From Desmodesmus armatus (lineage: Eukaryota; Chlorophyta; Chlorophyceae; Sphaeropleales; Scenedesmaceae), in the NCBI GenBank assembly GCA_007449985.2, contig VIIQ02000007.1:619001-683000 (forward strand): a DNA stretch of 64,000 nucleotides, read 5' to 3'. Shown in pieces: positions 1 to 12,604 of this stretch. The position numbers were made by a program, and so were the translations under genes. Position 1 is the first letter of the stretch. Every line of letters begins with the position of its first letter. The notes beneath the pieces were generated by a model that was not told the origin of the DNA, did no database searches, and saw only the letters and a list, made by a program, of their open reading frames with translations.

Positions 1-3000
1 TGACATGACGGCAGGCCCTGCTATGTTGGATTGCTGCTGCGTTGCTCATGTTTTGGCCGACGGCATCTTATGTACTGCATGCGAGCCGCATTAACACTCA
101 GTTGCATGTCAACTTGCACCATATGTAGGCTGAAATGCACCTGCCGTTGACAAAACTATCACAGGCTGAAATGCACCTGCCTTTTGTATTGAGTCTATGA
201 TGCACCAAGAGCAACTGCAACACTTGCCAACAAGCCTTGGATATGTGTGTTGTTGACGTATGCAGGAGGCAGTCGATTATGGTCTCGTGCAGATGGTGCG
301 CTTGTCGATCAAGACAGGAGGTGCTGGGCAGGTCAGTTGAAGGCTATTGCAGCAGTTGCAACTGCCATACCTTCCATGCTGTTACCGGAATACAGTTGCA
401 GTTACTGAGACAAGCACAGTATGCAGGCCTTTGCACAGCTACCCCAAGCAGCTTGTCATGTGCCATATAGCGCCTGCAACATAGGTTGCATGTGGGTCGC
501 AGGAGGACAGCTTTGTGCTGGCTTTGTTTATATACTCGAACATGTCAGCTGTACTGCACCAGCATCAGGCGGATCAGCCGCCAGTAGTTGCTGACAGACT
601 TTGCCGACACTATCCAGGCGTGATGTCAACACCATTCTCATGCCTGCGTCTCGTGTCTGTGCAGACCGTATGTGGGGCGCTTCGGCACAACATGAAGACC
701 AACATGACAGGCATCTGCTCCATCATACCCCTTGCCAACTGCTGTGAGCCTGCCGTCCCCGTTGCACAACCCACTATCAATATCAAAAAATCCATCGGCG
801 TCAGCCGGCGGAAGTCTCCTGCCACCACAAGCGGTTGAGCAACAATGGAGGAGGCTGTGTCACACACGGCTGTTGAACTTGTCAGATCTGAATATGTCTG
901 GGCGCAGTTGCTGGGACTGTCTGCTGCTGCACAACAGTTGCATCAGGATGCAAACTACTGGTCTTGCCAGCTTCCTGCAGGATGGAGTCAAGTGGATGGA
1001 CGCCACGTGGTTCAGGGTTGTGTTGGCCTTTTGAGTTGCCTATGTGGGATTGCAGCATGTTTAGCAGGCAGACCAGAAACACAGCCGTCCATGTGCGGCA
1101 TGTGTTGCAGTCATGTAGCACGGCTTGTGTGTAGCAGCTGCCACATCTGTGATACAGCTACGGCTCTCACACAAATATGTGCATGGGGTGTGCATGTATG
1201 CACGTGCACATGTGCGTGGGCTGGTGTTCATGTAAGCGTGGGCTGGTGTGCATGTATGCACGTGCATGTGTGCGCCGGCTGGTGTTCATGTATATATGTG
1301 TGTGGGCTGTTGTTCATGTATGCGTGGGCTGGTGTTCATGTATTGACATGACAGCAGAGACGCCACGTGGTAGCATGGATACCGATGGCAGCAATCGCAT
1401 CCACAGTATGATGCTCGGGTCAGCTGAGCTCCAATCGTTGCAAGGGCATCCAGCCATGCGTGTTGTGACTGACCGTCAAATGGGCGGCAACCATGCAGCA
1501 GCATATTGCTGCCACGGTTTATGTTCGTCCTGGGGTAGACACCTCAGAAAGTGCCGACAGCCCTTTGTTGTCGGGTGACATTTATACTCAGACGCCTGTG
1601 CACAGGTTGGCGGCACCAACAGAGGCAGCTGTTGCAAAGCCAGTGGGTATGATACACCCGCCTGTTGGGTGCTACACAACACAAGACGAGGCTGTACGCA
1701 CGGCCTGCATGTTCTGTACACTGTTACAGATGGTGGTTAGTCAGTGCTTGACAACTTGGACCAACCCAGGTTGACAGGCTCAATTCTTCTCAGATATGAC
1801 AACCTGCATTTACATGGATTCTGATGTTTGAACCATACTTTGCATGGCTGGTGGTGGGCACAAGCCCTTTGTTACGGCTGCTGCCATGTCTGTGTGTTCA
1901 CTTGGTGCAAACTGAGAGCCTGCCGTTCTTGCGCGCTGGCCTTAGAGTACCTTGGTGCAACATTGCAGGCAGACTTGTGCTTTTGCTGGGCCTGGTCACA
2001 AGCAATCGGGTGCATCAAAGCATAGCACTGCATCCAAAGGGTATGCATCAGCATTTCTTTCATTTGGTAACAACTTTGTAAGTAATGCCCCCACTATTGT
2101 TGACCAACTGGCAACTGTGACCTGTTGGTGAGTGGGGTGCAGGCGGTCAGGTGTGTTGCGGTCTGCTATACAACCATGTGGTTTTGGGATTTTTTGGTAC
2201 TTTTCATATATCAGATTCAAGCTTGGTAGTACACCCCTGAGTTGGGGCACTGGGGCAATCGTTGTTCCCACTGGCGTGACCTGATGGTCATGACCAGCTG
2301 ATCAGTTGCACGTTTGTGGGTGACATGTTCATGGAAGCTGGCCATTTATCGGGTAGCTTCCAATTTTTACTGGGGAGGTTGAGTGCCACTGGGTGGTGAA
2401 CCACTCCGTGTGGTGGCCTGTGGATGCCAACAGTTCAACTGTGGCAGCTTGTCGATTGGATCCCCGCAACCTTGCCCATGCGGGGGCAAACCACCGTCAC
2501 ATGGCTGAAGCGCCAGCCAAACCAATACATGTAAACTGTGGCAGGTGGGCAGGTGGCAGGTGGTTTGAGGGTGTGGTGCATTGTGAGGCAAGCCTATGAG
2601 TGACCTCAGAGGCCATGTTACAACCCAGCCAAACTCTGGCATGGGGGGACTGCGCCCATGTGTGACACATCGCCTTATCATCACAAGGGGTTAATGAATG
2701 GCATACAGCTTCAGGATTGTCTGGTTGAGAGGCCAAAGATGTGTGAGTGCATTTTGACTGTTTGCAAGTCACGGCTGCACCTGCAGGTGCTGTGTATGCG
2801 CAGAGGTGGTGGTGGCGTGGTGATGCCTCAGCTTGGTATAGCCCTGTGTGGTGGGCCTACCAAGACTAAATTTGTGTGCAATGTGCTGATTGCTGTCAAG
2901 TTGGGACTGCACAGAGGGATTACGAGACCTCCAGACATTGTTGCTAGTGCTTGGCCCTCCCCTAATTGTGTCACAGCTCCCCTAGTTGTGTCACAGCCAC

Positions 3001-3600
3001 GCCTCTCAAGCACACACTCCAGTGGCATGCTGCCACAAGCACTTGATCTCCTTTTGCAAGTGTTATTTTTGCTTGGTTGCATACCCATTCCAGCAATCAT
3101 ATCGGACCAGTACTGCGCAGTACTATGCTAGCAGCATGTTCAACGGCCACAATATGCATGCAAGTGTTGCTGCCAGAATCTGGGACACCCCCTTGTGAAC
3201 AGGGCCAGTGTGGAGACATGAAGTACTATCAAACACTGCAACAATCAATTGCTGGTGCTTGAGGCTCCCTGGGCTTGGACCAGGAGTGGTGACAGGCTAG
3301 AAGGCCAGGCTAGCAACCGCAAGTGGGACGCCAGCAAGTGTGCCCGTAGTAAGCAGTACCTTGAAAGCTGCGTTGCAGTACTGGCAGTGAAAAGACCAGC
3401 ACCAGCGTTTGTATAGCGAGCTGTGGTACTTGGAACAGTGCCAGCTCGTCTACAAGGCAACATAATCTGCTTTTCTGGGCACTGCTCACTTGCAGCCTGG
3501 GACCAGCAACCTGCCCTGTCCTGACTTGGCCAACAGGAACGCTTATCAGGTTTGAAATAAAAATACTCACGTACTACGCTGTGATGTTACTACCGCCGAG
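1..3600. other. No supported gene; TG-rich sequence
   Basis: Short open frames occur on both strands, but none shows a recognisable motif, consistent splice signals or a biased composition. The sequence is rich in TG and in short imperfect repeats. A 19-bp direct repeat starts at about 127 and again at about 163. It could be intergenic sequence, old repeat remnants or the UTR of a gene outside the window. Confidence 0.5.
1177..1345. repeat. Degenerate TG-rich minisatellite
   Basis: A unit of roughly 20-40 bp built round GTGGGCTGGTGTTCATGTA recurs four to five times with interspersed TGCATGTATGCACGTGCA tracts. The open frames across it are by-products of the repeat. Confidence 0.7.
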
Positions 3601-4005
3601 ACGGTTACGAGCTGTCGACATTGTCACACCGGCGGTTGGGTTTCAATGGGCACCATGGCCCGAGCAGCCACACCCAGAGCCTAGTTTCCGACCAAGAAGA
3701 CTCTAAATCAGATTTTGAAAGCCTCATGAGCGATTCCATCAGCGAATCCATCCAACCGACACTTTCCCGCCTTCCCTGGCTACACTGCAAACAGCAATGA
3801 TGTCCAGGGTAAGCCACAAATTTTCAGTAACATATAGCTGTTGAATGCAGTCCTGTGGCTTGCACTTACCCTGGTACTGCCTGCACTGTCGACAGGGCCC
3901 AAGCTTCACTTCAGGCCGAAGGACCCCATCCTTCCGTGTCAATGCGTTGGCCTTTGATGTTCAAAGCTACGTACAGCAGGAAGCAGTTGTGGAAGGTGCG
4001 AAAGC

Positions 4006-5363
4006 ATGGACCATTTCCGGTCTCAACAGCTGTCTGCAGTTTGCTCGAGCAGAACGGCATCCTGGGTGCTTCCACTGTGCAGCAACAAAAAAATTACAGC
4101 CCAGACAGTAGCAAGCACCGTGTCAGTTCGTGCAGCATTGAGCTCCATGCTTGGAGAGGTGCCCCATCCAGCATTGACTGACGACATCTTTTGCCTGGCT
4201 GTTCCTTGCACAGGTGTGCTACATGTTTCCAGCGCACAGGCCCACAGCTGCTTGATGCGCTTTGATGACATTGACAGTTTGGGAGCACCAGAGCTGCCAG
4301 CACTCAGTACTGTGCTGACAAAAGCATCTCCATATGCCACCTCTGCCAGCAGCAAAGGACAGCAGGTGCTGGACCCCAGCACACCACCGCTGGTTGCAAG
4401 CAGCAGCCTGGGCGAGCGAATCCTGCAGGAAGCGTTCTGCCTGGCATCACCTGCAGGTACGTCACTGTGCTGAAACAGAGAGAATGCTTTGCGATGTGGA
4501 AAGTAGGGAGTGCAAGCTTTTCAACAAACAAAACGCATCAACAGCAGACTTCTTCTTGCGTCTGACCACACCATTGCCTGCATGCAGCACTGCTGCCTGT
4601 CATGCATGTCACTGCCTGTCACGCCAGTGCCGGACACGAGCCTCGAACAGTGCTCAGGGAAAACAAACCGCACACCATTCTGACTGTCATGCTTGCAGAG
4701 AACCCTGTGGACGATGATGGTGTGCTAAGGCGGCCAAGGCCCGTCAGCAGCGCCACCACAGCAGCAACCAGCCCCAACGTCAGCCGCACGATCACCAGCA
4801 ACAGCAGCAACAGCACGCATCGGCTCGCGACCTCCGCCAACCCCGCAATGCGCGTGCAGCCCCGCGAGCCCTCAAACGGCAGCAACACTATGGAGGCAGT
4901 CGAAAGGTTAGGGATTGCCGCCAGCCAGCACGCATCATGCTCCGGTCTGACGCGCGAGGTGCTTCGGAGTTCAGAGGCTCGGGCCCGCATCAGGCGCCGC
5001 AAGCTGCTCCACCTCTTCCGCAGCACCTTAGCAGCCCGCGACAGCATCATGGCTGCGCTGCACAGCACGGACGCAGCACACCAACTCACAGCTTTCGGCA
5101 GCAGTTTGGCAAGCCTGATGTCTTGGGATGACATCATCATGACATCATCAGATGAGGGCAGCAGTACTGATGACTGGTTGGAGGCTATGGCAGGGGCACC
5201 ACGTGGTAACCCAGCTTTGGCTGAGCAGAGCAGTGCTGACAGTGCCATTTCAGTGAGTGAGTACACTTCCTGGGTGAGCAACGGCAGTGACGCAGGGTGT
5301 GTGACGGGCGACTGCAGCACCTGTATGCACAGGCTTGGGCCTCTGTGTGCAAAGGGGCACTGA
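4006..5363 (+). CDS. Orphan protein, Ser- and Asp-rich C-terminus
   Basis: I do not recognise the family. A two-exon model, 4006-4456 and 4699-5363, closes in frame (371 aa). The intron is GT-AG and phase 1, with donor GTACGT and acceptor CTTGCAG. The second exon has a Ser/Thr/Asn-rich stretch, then a basic helix-like segment (ARARIRRRKLLHLFRS), then an acidic tail with short clusters such as SSDEGSSTDDW and a Cys cluster (GDCSTC) near the end. The start is uncertain. Between about 3590 and 4110 two other frames also look protein-like, so 5' exons in another frame may exist. An overlapping antisense open frame is probably a shadow, because the plus frame has the acidic and amphipathic composition of a real protein. 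TGTAA lies about 480 bp downstream. Confidence 0.5.
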
Positions 5364-5839
5364 AGCAATGTGTGGCAACACCCTGAGGGAGTGCAACCTG
5401 AACCAGCCAAACTATCCTGTTGAGTCGCAGAACGTGGTCGCGACTGTGACAGCAGCGCTGTCATGATGATTGAGGCCCTTAGCATGCTGGGCCGTGATGT
5501 GGGGAGTGCTGAGTGCAGTTCAGTGTGCTGATTTTGCCATGGTGTGCGAGAGTGAATATCTTTAAGAGGGATCTATTTCTGGCAATTATTGCGGCAGACA
5601 GTTGTTGCAACGAGGCAGCGCCTCATGCACACTCGATTCATGTGGTGGTGGCTGAAGTGGTGACAGCAATGGTTGGTGGCGTGAGTGTATTTTGTGTGCA
5701 GCTGGCACATCATGAGAGCTGCAGGATGCCAAGGCAAAATTTGAGACTTACTGCAGCTGTATTCGCTCAACAGCACAGGTGTATGAAAATGTCTGGCTGC
5801 GCGATCTGTGTGGCAGTAGCTGAGCTGTTTGGATTACGG

Positions 5840-5844
5840 TGTAA
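5840..5844 (+). terminator. TGTAA polyadenylation signal
   Basis: This is the green-algal poly(A) signal on the plus strand, about 480 bp after the stop codon at 5363. It is assigned to the orphan gene by position only. Confidence 0.35.
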
Positions 5845-6086
5845 CCTGTGCAATGGTTGAATTGGCGTGCCTGTCAAAATCACCCTGCTGCCAGGATACA
5901 TATAGCCAGTACATGCAAGCAACCAAGCAAGTCATTTGAAGTAGGCTTTCACCCCACAGTATATAAAGCTATCATTGATATTGCCGCTGCAATCCGCAAT
6001 GTCCCAGGCACTGGGGCGACCGGGAAAATTTGCACAGGGCGACAACACAACAGATCAACAACCTCCTGCAATGTACAAGCGTCACA

Positions 6087-9000
6087 TCAGCCCTCGCCGT
6101 CTGACCTCTTCATCTGCTGTATTTGACCTGCTGTGCCGTTGCCGCCTTGTTTCCCGCCTTCTGCACTGGCGCTGCTGCCGCTGGTGCTACTGCTGTTCTC
6201 GCTCTTTGGCGCATCAGCTGTAGGCTGCGCCTGATTGCCTGTACTGCCAGCCTCCTTGCTGGGTGCTGCTGCTGCTGCTGCCGCCACTGGTTCAGCAGCT
6301 GTCATGGCGCTGCTTGCAGTGACAGAAACCTTGCTGTTCAGCTGCTGGGTTTTCCCGACAAAAGCATCTGCTGCTCTTTCCTCTTCCACCCTCTTCCGCT
6401 GCTGTGCCAGAAGATTGAGAGCGATGTTGGCACACTCCAGCAGGACCAACTGCAAGCAGCAGCGGAGCAACAACAATAATCTGCAAGTCAGCAGCGGGCT
6501 TGCTGCGGCAGTGCCCAACCTACCCAATGACATGAGCCTGCGCATGCATGCTCAAGCCCCAACTGTAATGTAGCAAAGCAGCCAACACATGGCATCCTCA
6601 GCAAAACCTTACATACACACTCTATACAAGTCAGCTCTTTGCGCTGAGAACATCCTACACAACTGCAACACAGCTCACCCCAACTGGAGCAGCTTGTCTT
6701 GCATTACATGCTGACTGGCACATGCAACAAACTGAGAGCAGTCGCTGCCACACCACACACAGCTGACTACCCATGATGAAACATCACTGGATGGTACAGC
6801 CGACTGTACTACAGTCTACAAATATACAGTGGACAGAACAGCAGCAGCAGCAGCAGCAGCAGCAGTGAGACACCTACCTTATTTGGGTGGTGTTGATCGT
6901 CCAGGTACTGCTGTGGCTCCAGCCCAAACACCATCCCACCAAGGTCGATAACAGGCAGGCCGTGCAGGCGCGTCACCTCGGTGGCAGCATTGTTCAACTG
7001 CAGCACGACAGTACATACATGGAAACACACTTTCAGCAGATATCGTTCAGCTGCAGCTCGACAGCACATACACGTGGATACACTTTCAGTCGCAACAAGC
7101 GGCATCCGGCGGCATGCATGGCAACAATTCAGTAGTACTGGGTGCCACCTGTACGACATCAGCTGCACAGTGCAGCTGTCTGGCAGAGTCTGGCAATAGT
7201 AATGAGTTGATTGTGAAGTTTTGCAATTGGAATTGAGGAGTTGGATCTTCACGACCTTGAACCCTTGACAGCTGCTGCGCACCTGCATGATGTATGACCA
7301 CCTGCCCAGCCAGTTGGCGCCAAAAGTAGGAAAGGAAGCGGTACGGGTGGCCATGAGTGTGTCCTGCAGCCCAACATTTCCATCAACAGGTCAGCACACA
7401 ATCATGTTGAGCAACTGGCTGCAAAAGACACATTGGCTTGCCCCAAGTTGGGGCAGTGTGAACAGCTGTTTGTCTGTGGCCAGGCGTAAGTGAGTTATAA
7501 TGATCGAGCACTGCTCACAAAAGCGAGAGCCAAAAGAGCCATGTGTCCCATTATACAGCTCAAATAGCGAGATTGCCAACCCTGTACTGCACCCAGCAGT
7601 CTGCCCACCCACCCTCACTTTGGGCTGGCGCTGGGCTGGCTAGCAGCCATGCAGCAGTACAAGTTGACACGGGCCGTGCAAGGTTGCTCGCACAAAACAG
7701 TGCCAGACAGCCCACAGCCTTCACACCCAGTGTGGCTTGTGACCATGTTCCTTGCTGTCCCAAAAACATGTATTGTTCTGTCAGCGCAGTACATGACACA
7801 CATTCAAGTTGTATTCCTTACCGCGGGCAGGTACTCCTTGGTTGTTGACAGCAGGAGGCTGAAGTTGCTGCTGTAGCTGAACACCACGTCCGGCATCAAC
7901 TTGTTCAGTTGACCGTAGCCAGGGTGTCGCTGCTCCCACATGCGAGACTGGTCCCTGCAGGCAAACAGCAGATGAAAATATAACCACAAAACACAGTGGT
8001 TGATGCTCTCAACCTGCCAACACTCCAGTTCAATCAGTGTGAACACACACTCTCCCACAAGACTACTGGTCACCGAACAAGGGTTGGCAAGGACCACACA
8101 GGGTGTGCAACCTTTGCTCCACATATGCATGACTGCTAGTCTTTTGAGAGTTTTTCTAGTACATGGCTTGAGTGCGGACTTGAAGGTTGAAACCATAATA
8201 CATGAGATCTCCAGCAATCTGCGCAGGAATGTCCAACTCCTCATGTTTGTCCCACAAACTACTCAGCAAGCCCCAAGATGGCCGCCACAGCAATGTGTCG
8301 ATGTGTTTGGCATCTGTAGCCAACAAAAAATGCAAAGTTCTGCTGCACACCAACATACCAGAAGTTACTGTGCATGATGACAAGGTCTGGTGGGCCCCCA
8401 AAGGTTTGATTGTAGGTCTTCAGTGCAGTGGGGATGCGTGTCAGAAAATTGCCCTTCACACCTGCAGTATTACAACAGCAAAACAAACAATGCAGGGCTA
8501 TGACTTGAAATCCAGAATAGTATGCAGCAGGATGTGTCCAACCCTGCATGCTATGTCAGCTAGGGTCACTGCTTCTGCAACTTGTAAGTAATCCATCTGG
8601 CAGCAACATGTGTACTGTATGCACATGCTGTCATCATGCCACAACGAGCAGCTGCAACAAGAACAAAGCCGCTACATCCACTGCTGCTCACCAGTATGAA
8701 ATGGTCCATCCAGATGCACACCCGGCAGATGAAACATGGCAATACTGATTCTATCAGCAGCCCTAGGGTCCTTCGGCTTGCAGTAATAGAAGGCGTCTCT
8801 GTCCTTACAGCAGCCCTCCTCGCTTTCTGAGCCGTCACCCACAGTGTTATTGCTGATGCTGCCTGTTGCCTTGGCTTTGACCTTGGCAGCGAAGGCTGCC
8901 ACATTGCCGCTCAGGCCGGTGGGAGTGAACAGGAGTGGCTGCTCCAGCAGGGCGCACCAGTGTTGGGCAAGGTGGGCATCCACAGAGTCGCCAAACAGCT

Positions 9001-10337
9001 GGGGCGGCAGATAGACAGCAGCAATGCAAGGCAGGAATCATTGTGGTTGTTGGCCGGTGTGCTGCAGGAGCGTAGTTCAGCGCCGTGGCTGGAAAAGCAC
9101 ACGCACAGGAGCCATACATGTGGGGACCTCTGTATGCATGTGGTCGGGCTGTATGAGTGCACTGTGCAACAGGTGGCTGTCTTGGCTGTGTGGCCTGGCC
9201 TACAATGTGGCAAACCACCATATTCCGCCACAGCAACCTTGAGGGTGTAACTATGGGATGGTTTGGGACACCTAGCTGGCTCAAGTTGCAGCTTCCTCAC
9301 CATAATCTTGACCGGACCAGTGGATGCATCAACAGCCATCAAATTCTTCAGGGGACACTTGTCAGTGGCTGTCTGCAAGCAGCAGCATGGCACAGCACAC
9401 CTGGACACACGCAACATTGGAACAGGGCACACACGCCACCATAACCCCACCTTATGCACATGTTGGTTCTCTCAGCAATTGATTTGGCCTGCTTGCTAGC
9501 TTGTTACCCTGCTGGCTCCCTTCTGCACCATCTGTCCCTGCCCATCCTCCTTTGATCAACCTTTCTGCACCCTCTGGTCCCTCGCCGTCTTTCTCTTCAC
9601 CAATCACCAACCAGAATTTGCCTGGCCCACCTGCCAGCGGTCACCAACAGGCTTCATGACATTGAATGAGAGCTGGCCAGGCAGTACACCATAGTCACAG
9701 TGATTGGCTCCCGTGTGCATCACACTGTGCACCTACAGGTGGCAGCAACAGGACGGCAGTACGGAGGGTGCAGGAAGCTCTGTTGTGAGCTCACCCTCTG
9801 CTGGCATACGGTGTGCTGGGCATGCCGTCACGGTTTGAAAGCCTCCAGAGGTTTCAGATGTAGCTGATGAGCTGGCCACAGCTGCTTGTGGTGCTCAGTG
9901 ATCTTCGGTGTATGCAGCAGCGGCTGTACCCAGATCAAAGTGCCGATGCAGCTGGGCTATCGTAATCTGACACTGTGGTCGTGGTGCTTGAGTGCTGCCG
10001 GCTGTGACGCTGGCTCACCCACAAAGCCCCACCTTGAAAGCTGACAGGGCATAGTCCTGGCAGATGTCCGGGTTGCAGCGCTTGATGAAAGGGTTCAGCT
10101 GCGGGTACAAGGCACGTTGGGGCCAGGAAGAGAAGTAGCACTAGTTACACTTGCCAGTACCTCAAAGCCAACAAGCGGTCAACAGGAGCTGCCATGCAGC
10201 TTGAGTTCTATGCTGCAGCACCTAGGCCATAGCTGCTACTGCCCCGGGGTGAGGACACTCACCTCAATCGCCATGAAATACAGCAGCGTGGCCGAGGTAA
10301 GGCCAAACAAAGCCACAAGCGCCTTTAACAATACCAT
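6087..10337 (-). CDS. SGNH/GDSL-like hydrolase, single-pass type II membrane protein
   Basis: Eleven exons: 10263-10337, 10019-10098, 9631-9724, 9301-9372, 8692-8998, 8351-8461, 8163-8313, 7822-7954, 7283-7363, 6878-6997 and 6087-6449. They sum to 1587 nt (528 aa) with all phases matching; the exon 7 donor (GTACTA) is the weakest. Exon 1 encodes an N-terminal hydrophobic segment of about 20 residues without a clear cleavage site, so a signal anchor and lumenal catalytic domain are inferred. SGNH-family marks are LFGDSVD (residues 108-114, nucleophile Ser112), DLVIMHSNFWYV (235-246) and LDDQHHPNK (400-408), which gives the C-terminal Asp-x-x-His. Such enzymes deacylate or transacylate esters; plant Golgi relatives (TBL/PC-esterase) O-acetylate wall polysaccharides. 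The substrate is unknown. The last exon adds a low-complexity Ala/Ser/Gly tail of about 120 residues. No TGTAA is visible nearby. Confidence 0.8.
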
Positions 10338-10385
10338 TTTGCGAGCTCAGAGCTGACATGCAGTGATGCTTTCGTGAATGCACGT

Positions 10386-10397
10386 TGATCGCGATCA
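10386..10397. promoter_or_regulatory. 12-bp perfect palindrome upstream of the SGNH gene
   Basis: TGATCGCGATCA is a perfect palindrome 49 bp before the start codon at 10337. The position would suit a promoter or leader element, but no factor can be named. Confidence 0.25.
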
Positions 10398-11425
10398 CAC
10401 ACCAGCTTGGCACTTGTGGAGGCCAGTGCCATCATTCAGGCGCATACTGTCTTTATCTATGATAAGCTCTAGTATTTGACCTGGGTTGAGGTTTTCAGAG
10501 GTTCTCAGAGGGGTTGATAGAGGGTGAGGGTGACCTCATCACCTTGAGGTCAGAGGGGGGTTGGATTGGGAAGAAGGGTAGCGAAGGAGGCAATGGGGAG
10601 AGGAGGGTGGAAAGGGGTTCCAACCAATGCAGAATTGCTGCTGCAGAGGTTGCTCATCTGCAAATACTCAGTGGCCAAGCACAGCACAGCACGAAGTGTC
10701 CTTGTTGAGATGCTTGCCTGAGTCTCAACTGTACTTCCCTCCCCCTCCCTCCACTTATCCTTGCTGCAAGTCGTGTGTCTACAGACCCAACCTGGGCAAC
10801 TGGCCGTGACACTGCCCTCACTCACTGAGTGTATCAGCCAGCTCTCTAGGGCACCGAGGACAGTGCTGAGCAATTCAGTGAAGTAGTGCACGAAATGTCC
10901 AGGCAGCTGCAACTAACCATGCTCATGTTGGACTCTGTGCAACCCACTGCAGACATTGTTGAAAAGCATCCACACTCAGTCTGATTTCCCCCTTGTGGCC
11001 AAGGTACACATGCGTTTGCACATACACATGCCCCAGGCACAAAGCTTTGCTACACCAAGTGCAGACTCCTCGATCACTGCAGCCCATGCCAGCGTCACCA
11101 GCTTCATATTATCCGGGTACTGTACACAACTAAAACGCAAACAAAACAGAGCCCCGACCTCGAGGCCGCATCCTGCAATGCCCAACAAAGGCTTTGACAG
11201 TGTGGGTTGAAGACCCTGGATATATCACTGCACGTCACGTGGCAAACACAGGCCTAGGCCACCTGACCAAAGGGCGCAGCAGACCAGCACAGCACCATGA
11301 AACAAGCATGCACCTGACAGGAGCCAAGTCACCTGCACCAGCCCATGCAAGATATCCCCAACAAACGCCACCTTGCATTGAACCACGCAAATGCGCAAGC
11401 AACAGATGCTGCGAGCAAGGATACC
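10398..11425. other. Intergenic, no supported gene
   Basis: This separates the 5' end of the SGNH gene from the 3' end of the first MYND gene; both are on the minus strand. Only short, unsupported open frames are present. A purine-rich GAGG-type tract lies at about 10500-10620. Confidence 0.5.
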
Positions 11426-12573
11426 TTACAGCGCAGCAGGCACAGCGGCTGCAACACCACTAGGCGCGGCAGCCGCAGCCGCAGCAGCAGCTGCTGCTGC
11501 CAGTGCCTTGCACACGGGCTTGTGCTGCTTCCAGTGCTGCCTCAGACACTCCCGCCCGCAGTACCTCGCCACCCTGCAGCCACTGCACACACAGGCACGC
11601 CCCGACACAAGGCTGACCTCCGTCTCCCCATGCAGCGACATGCACCGCGGGTTGTTGCAGAACAGCGGCACAGCAAACAGGCAGCTGGCCTGACCCAGGC
11701 CCGCAGCTCCCGAACAAGTACTGCACACTGGGCAGCAGCAACAGCAGCATCTGCATGCCGTGCTGCCACTGCTGCCGCTGTTGCCGCCCGCAGCTGCTGC
11801 AGCCAGCTATCGGGTTCCGGATACCCGGCCGCAGCCAGCCCAGCTGACCGGGCAAGCAGCCAAACCTTTGCTGTGAAGCAATATGCAGGTAGGAAAAGGT
11901 GCAGGAACGCCTTCAGCTCGTGCTGCTCGCTCTCCTGCAGCGCTGGACTGCCATCTTCTGCCTGGGCTGACAGAATATCTGCCCACAGCAAGCAGCAGCG
12001 GCCAACAATGAACACGCTGGGAAGCGCGTCAATTGCCGGGGTGGATGCAGCACCCTCCCTGGCTTTCTCCAGGCCTATCGCATGCATTGCCGCACACGCA
12101 GGTTCTACAGGGTTCCACATCAACCCTTCTTGCAGCACTGACTGCCGGCTGAAGCAGTAGCAAAGCTTCACCGAGCTGCACAGGAAGCTGTAGTACTGCC
12201 GGCCCGCTGCCTGCCCCAGGCCCGCCTGCCCAATTGCAATTGCTGCAGTCAGAACCCCTGCTGGTTGCGGGTCATTTGGGGAGTTGCTGCAGCCCAACCC
12301 TACAGGCCCCAGCACCTTCATTGTGCCCTCAGTGTATGCCTGCAGCCCCTCTGCTGTTGCCGCTGCTGCTCGCATCCGCACAAGCTGCTCGAAAGCGGCG
12401 CAGAGGAAGGGGAGCTGTGCAGAAATAGAGTGCGCAGGAGGGACGGGACTGCTGACACCCTCTCCATGCCCACCACCCTGCATGCTGCGCTGCTGCTGCT
12501 GCTGCTGCTGTGGTGCAGCAGCGCTGCAGCAGCTAACACTACCATTCCCTGGCCCTGCTGGCGAGGCTTCAGC

Positions 12574-12604
<31 letters not shown>

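Noticed and set aside
845..1351. 168-codon plus-strand frame with many Cys, Val and Trp
   Set aside because: Half of it translates the TG-rich minisatellite, and no motif or splice support was found.
4619..5485. 288-codon open frame on the minus strand
   Set aside because: It is antisense to the plus-strand orphan gene, whose spliced frame has matching phase and a more protein-like acidic composition.
5959..5966. TATATAAA on the plus strand
   Set aside because: No plus-strand gene starts downstream; the following sequence is the 3' part of the minus-strand SGNH gene.
11686..11705. A tiny intron (GTCAGGCCAG) to explain the MYND frameshift
   Set aside because: Ten bases is far too short for splicing, and the intact copy reads the same bases as coding sequence.
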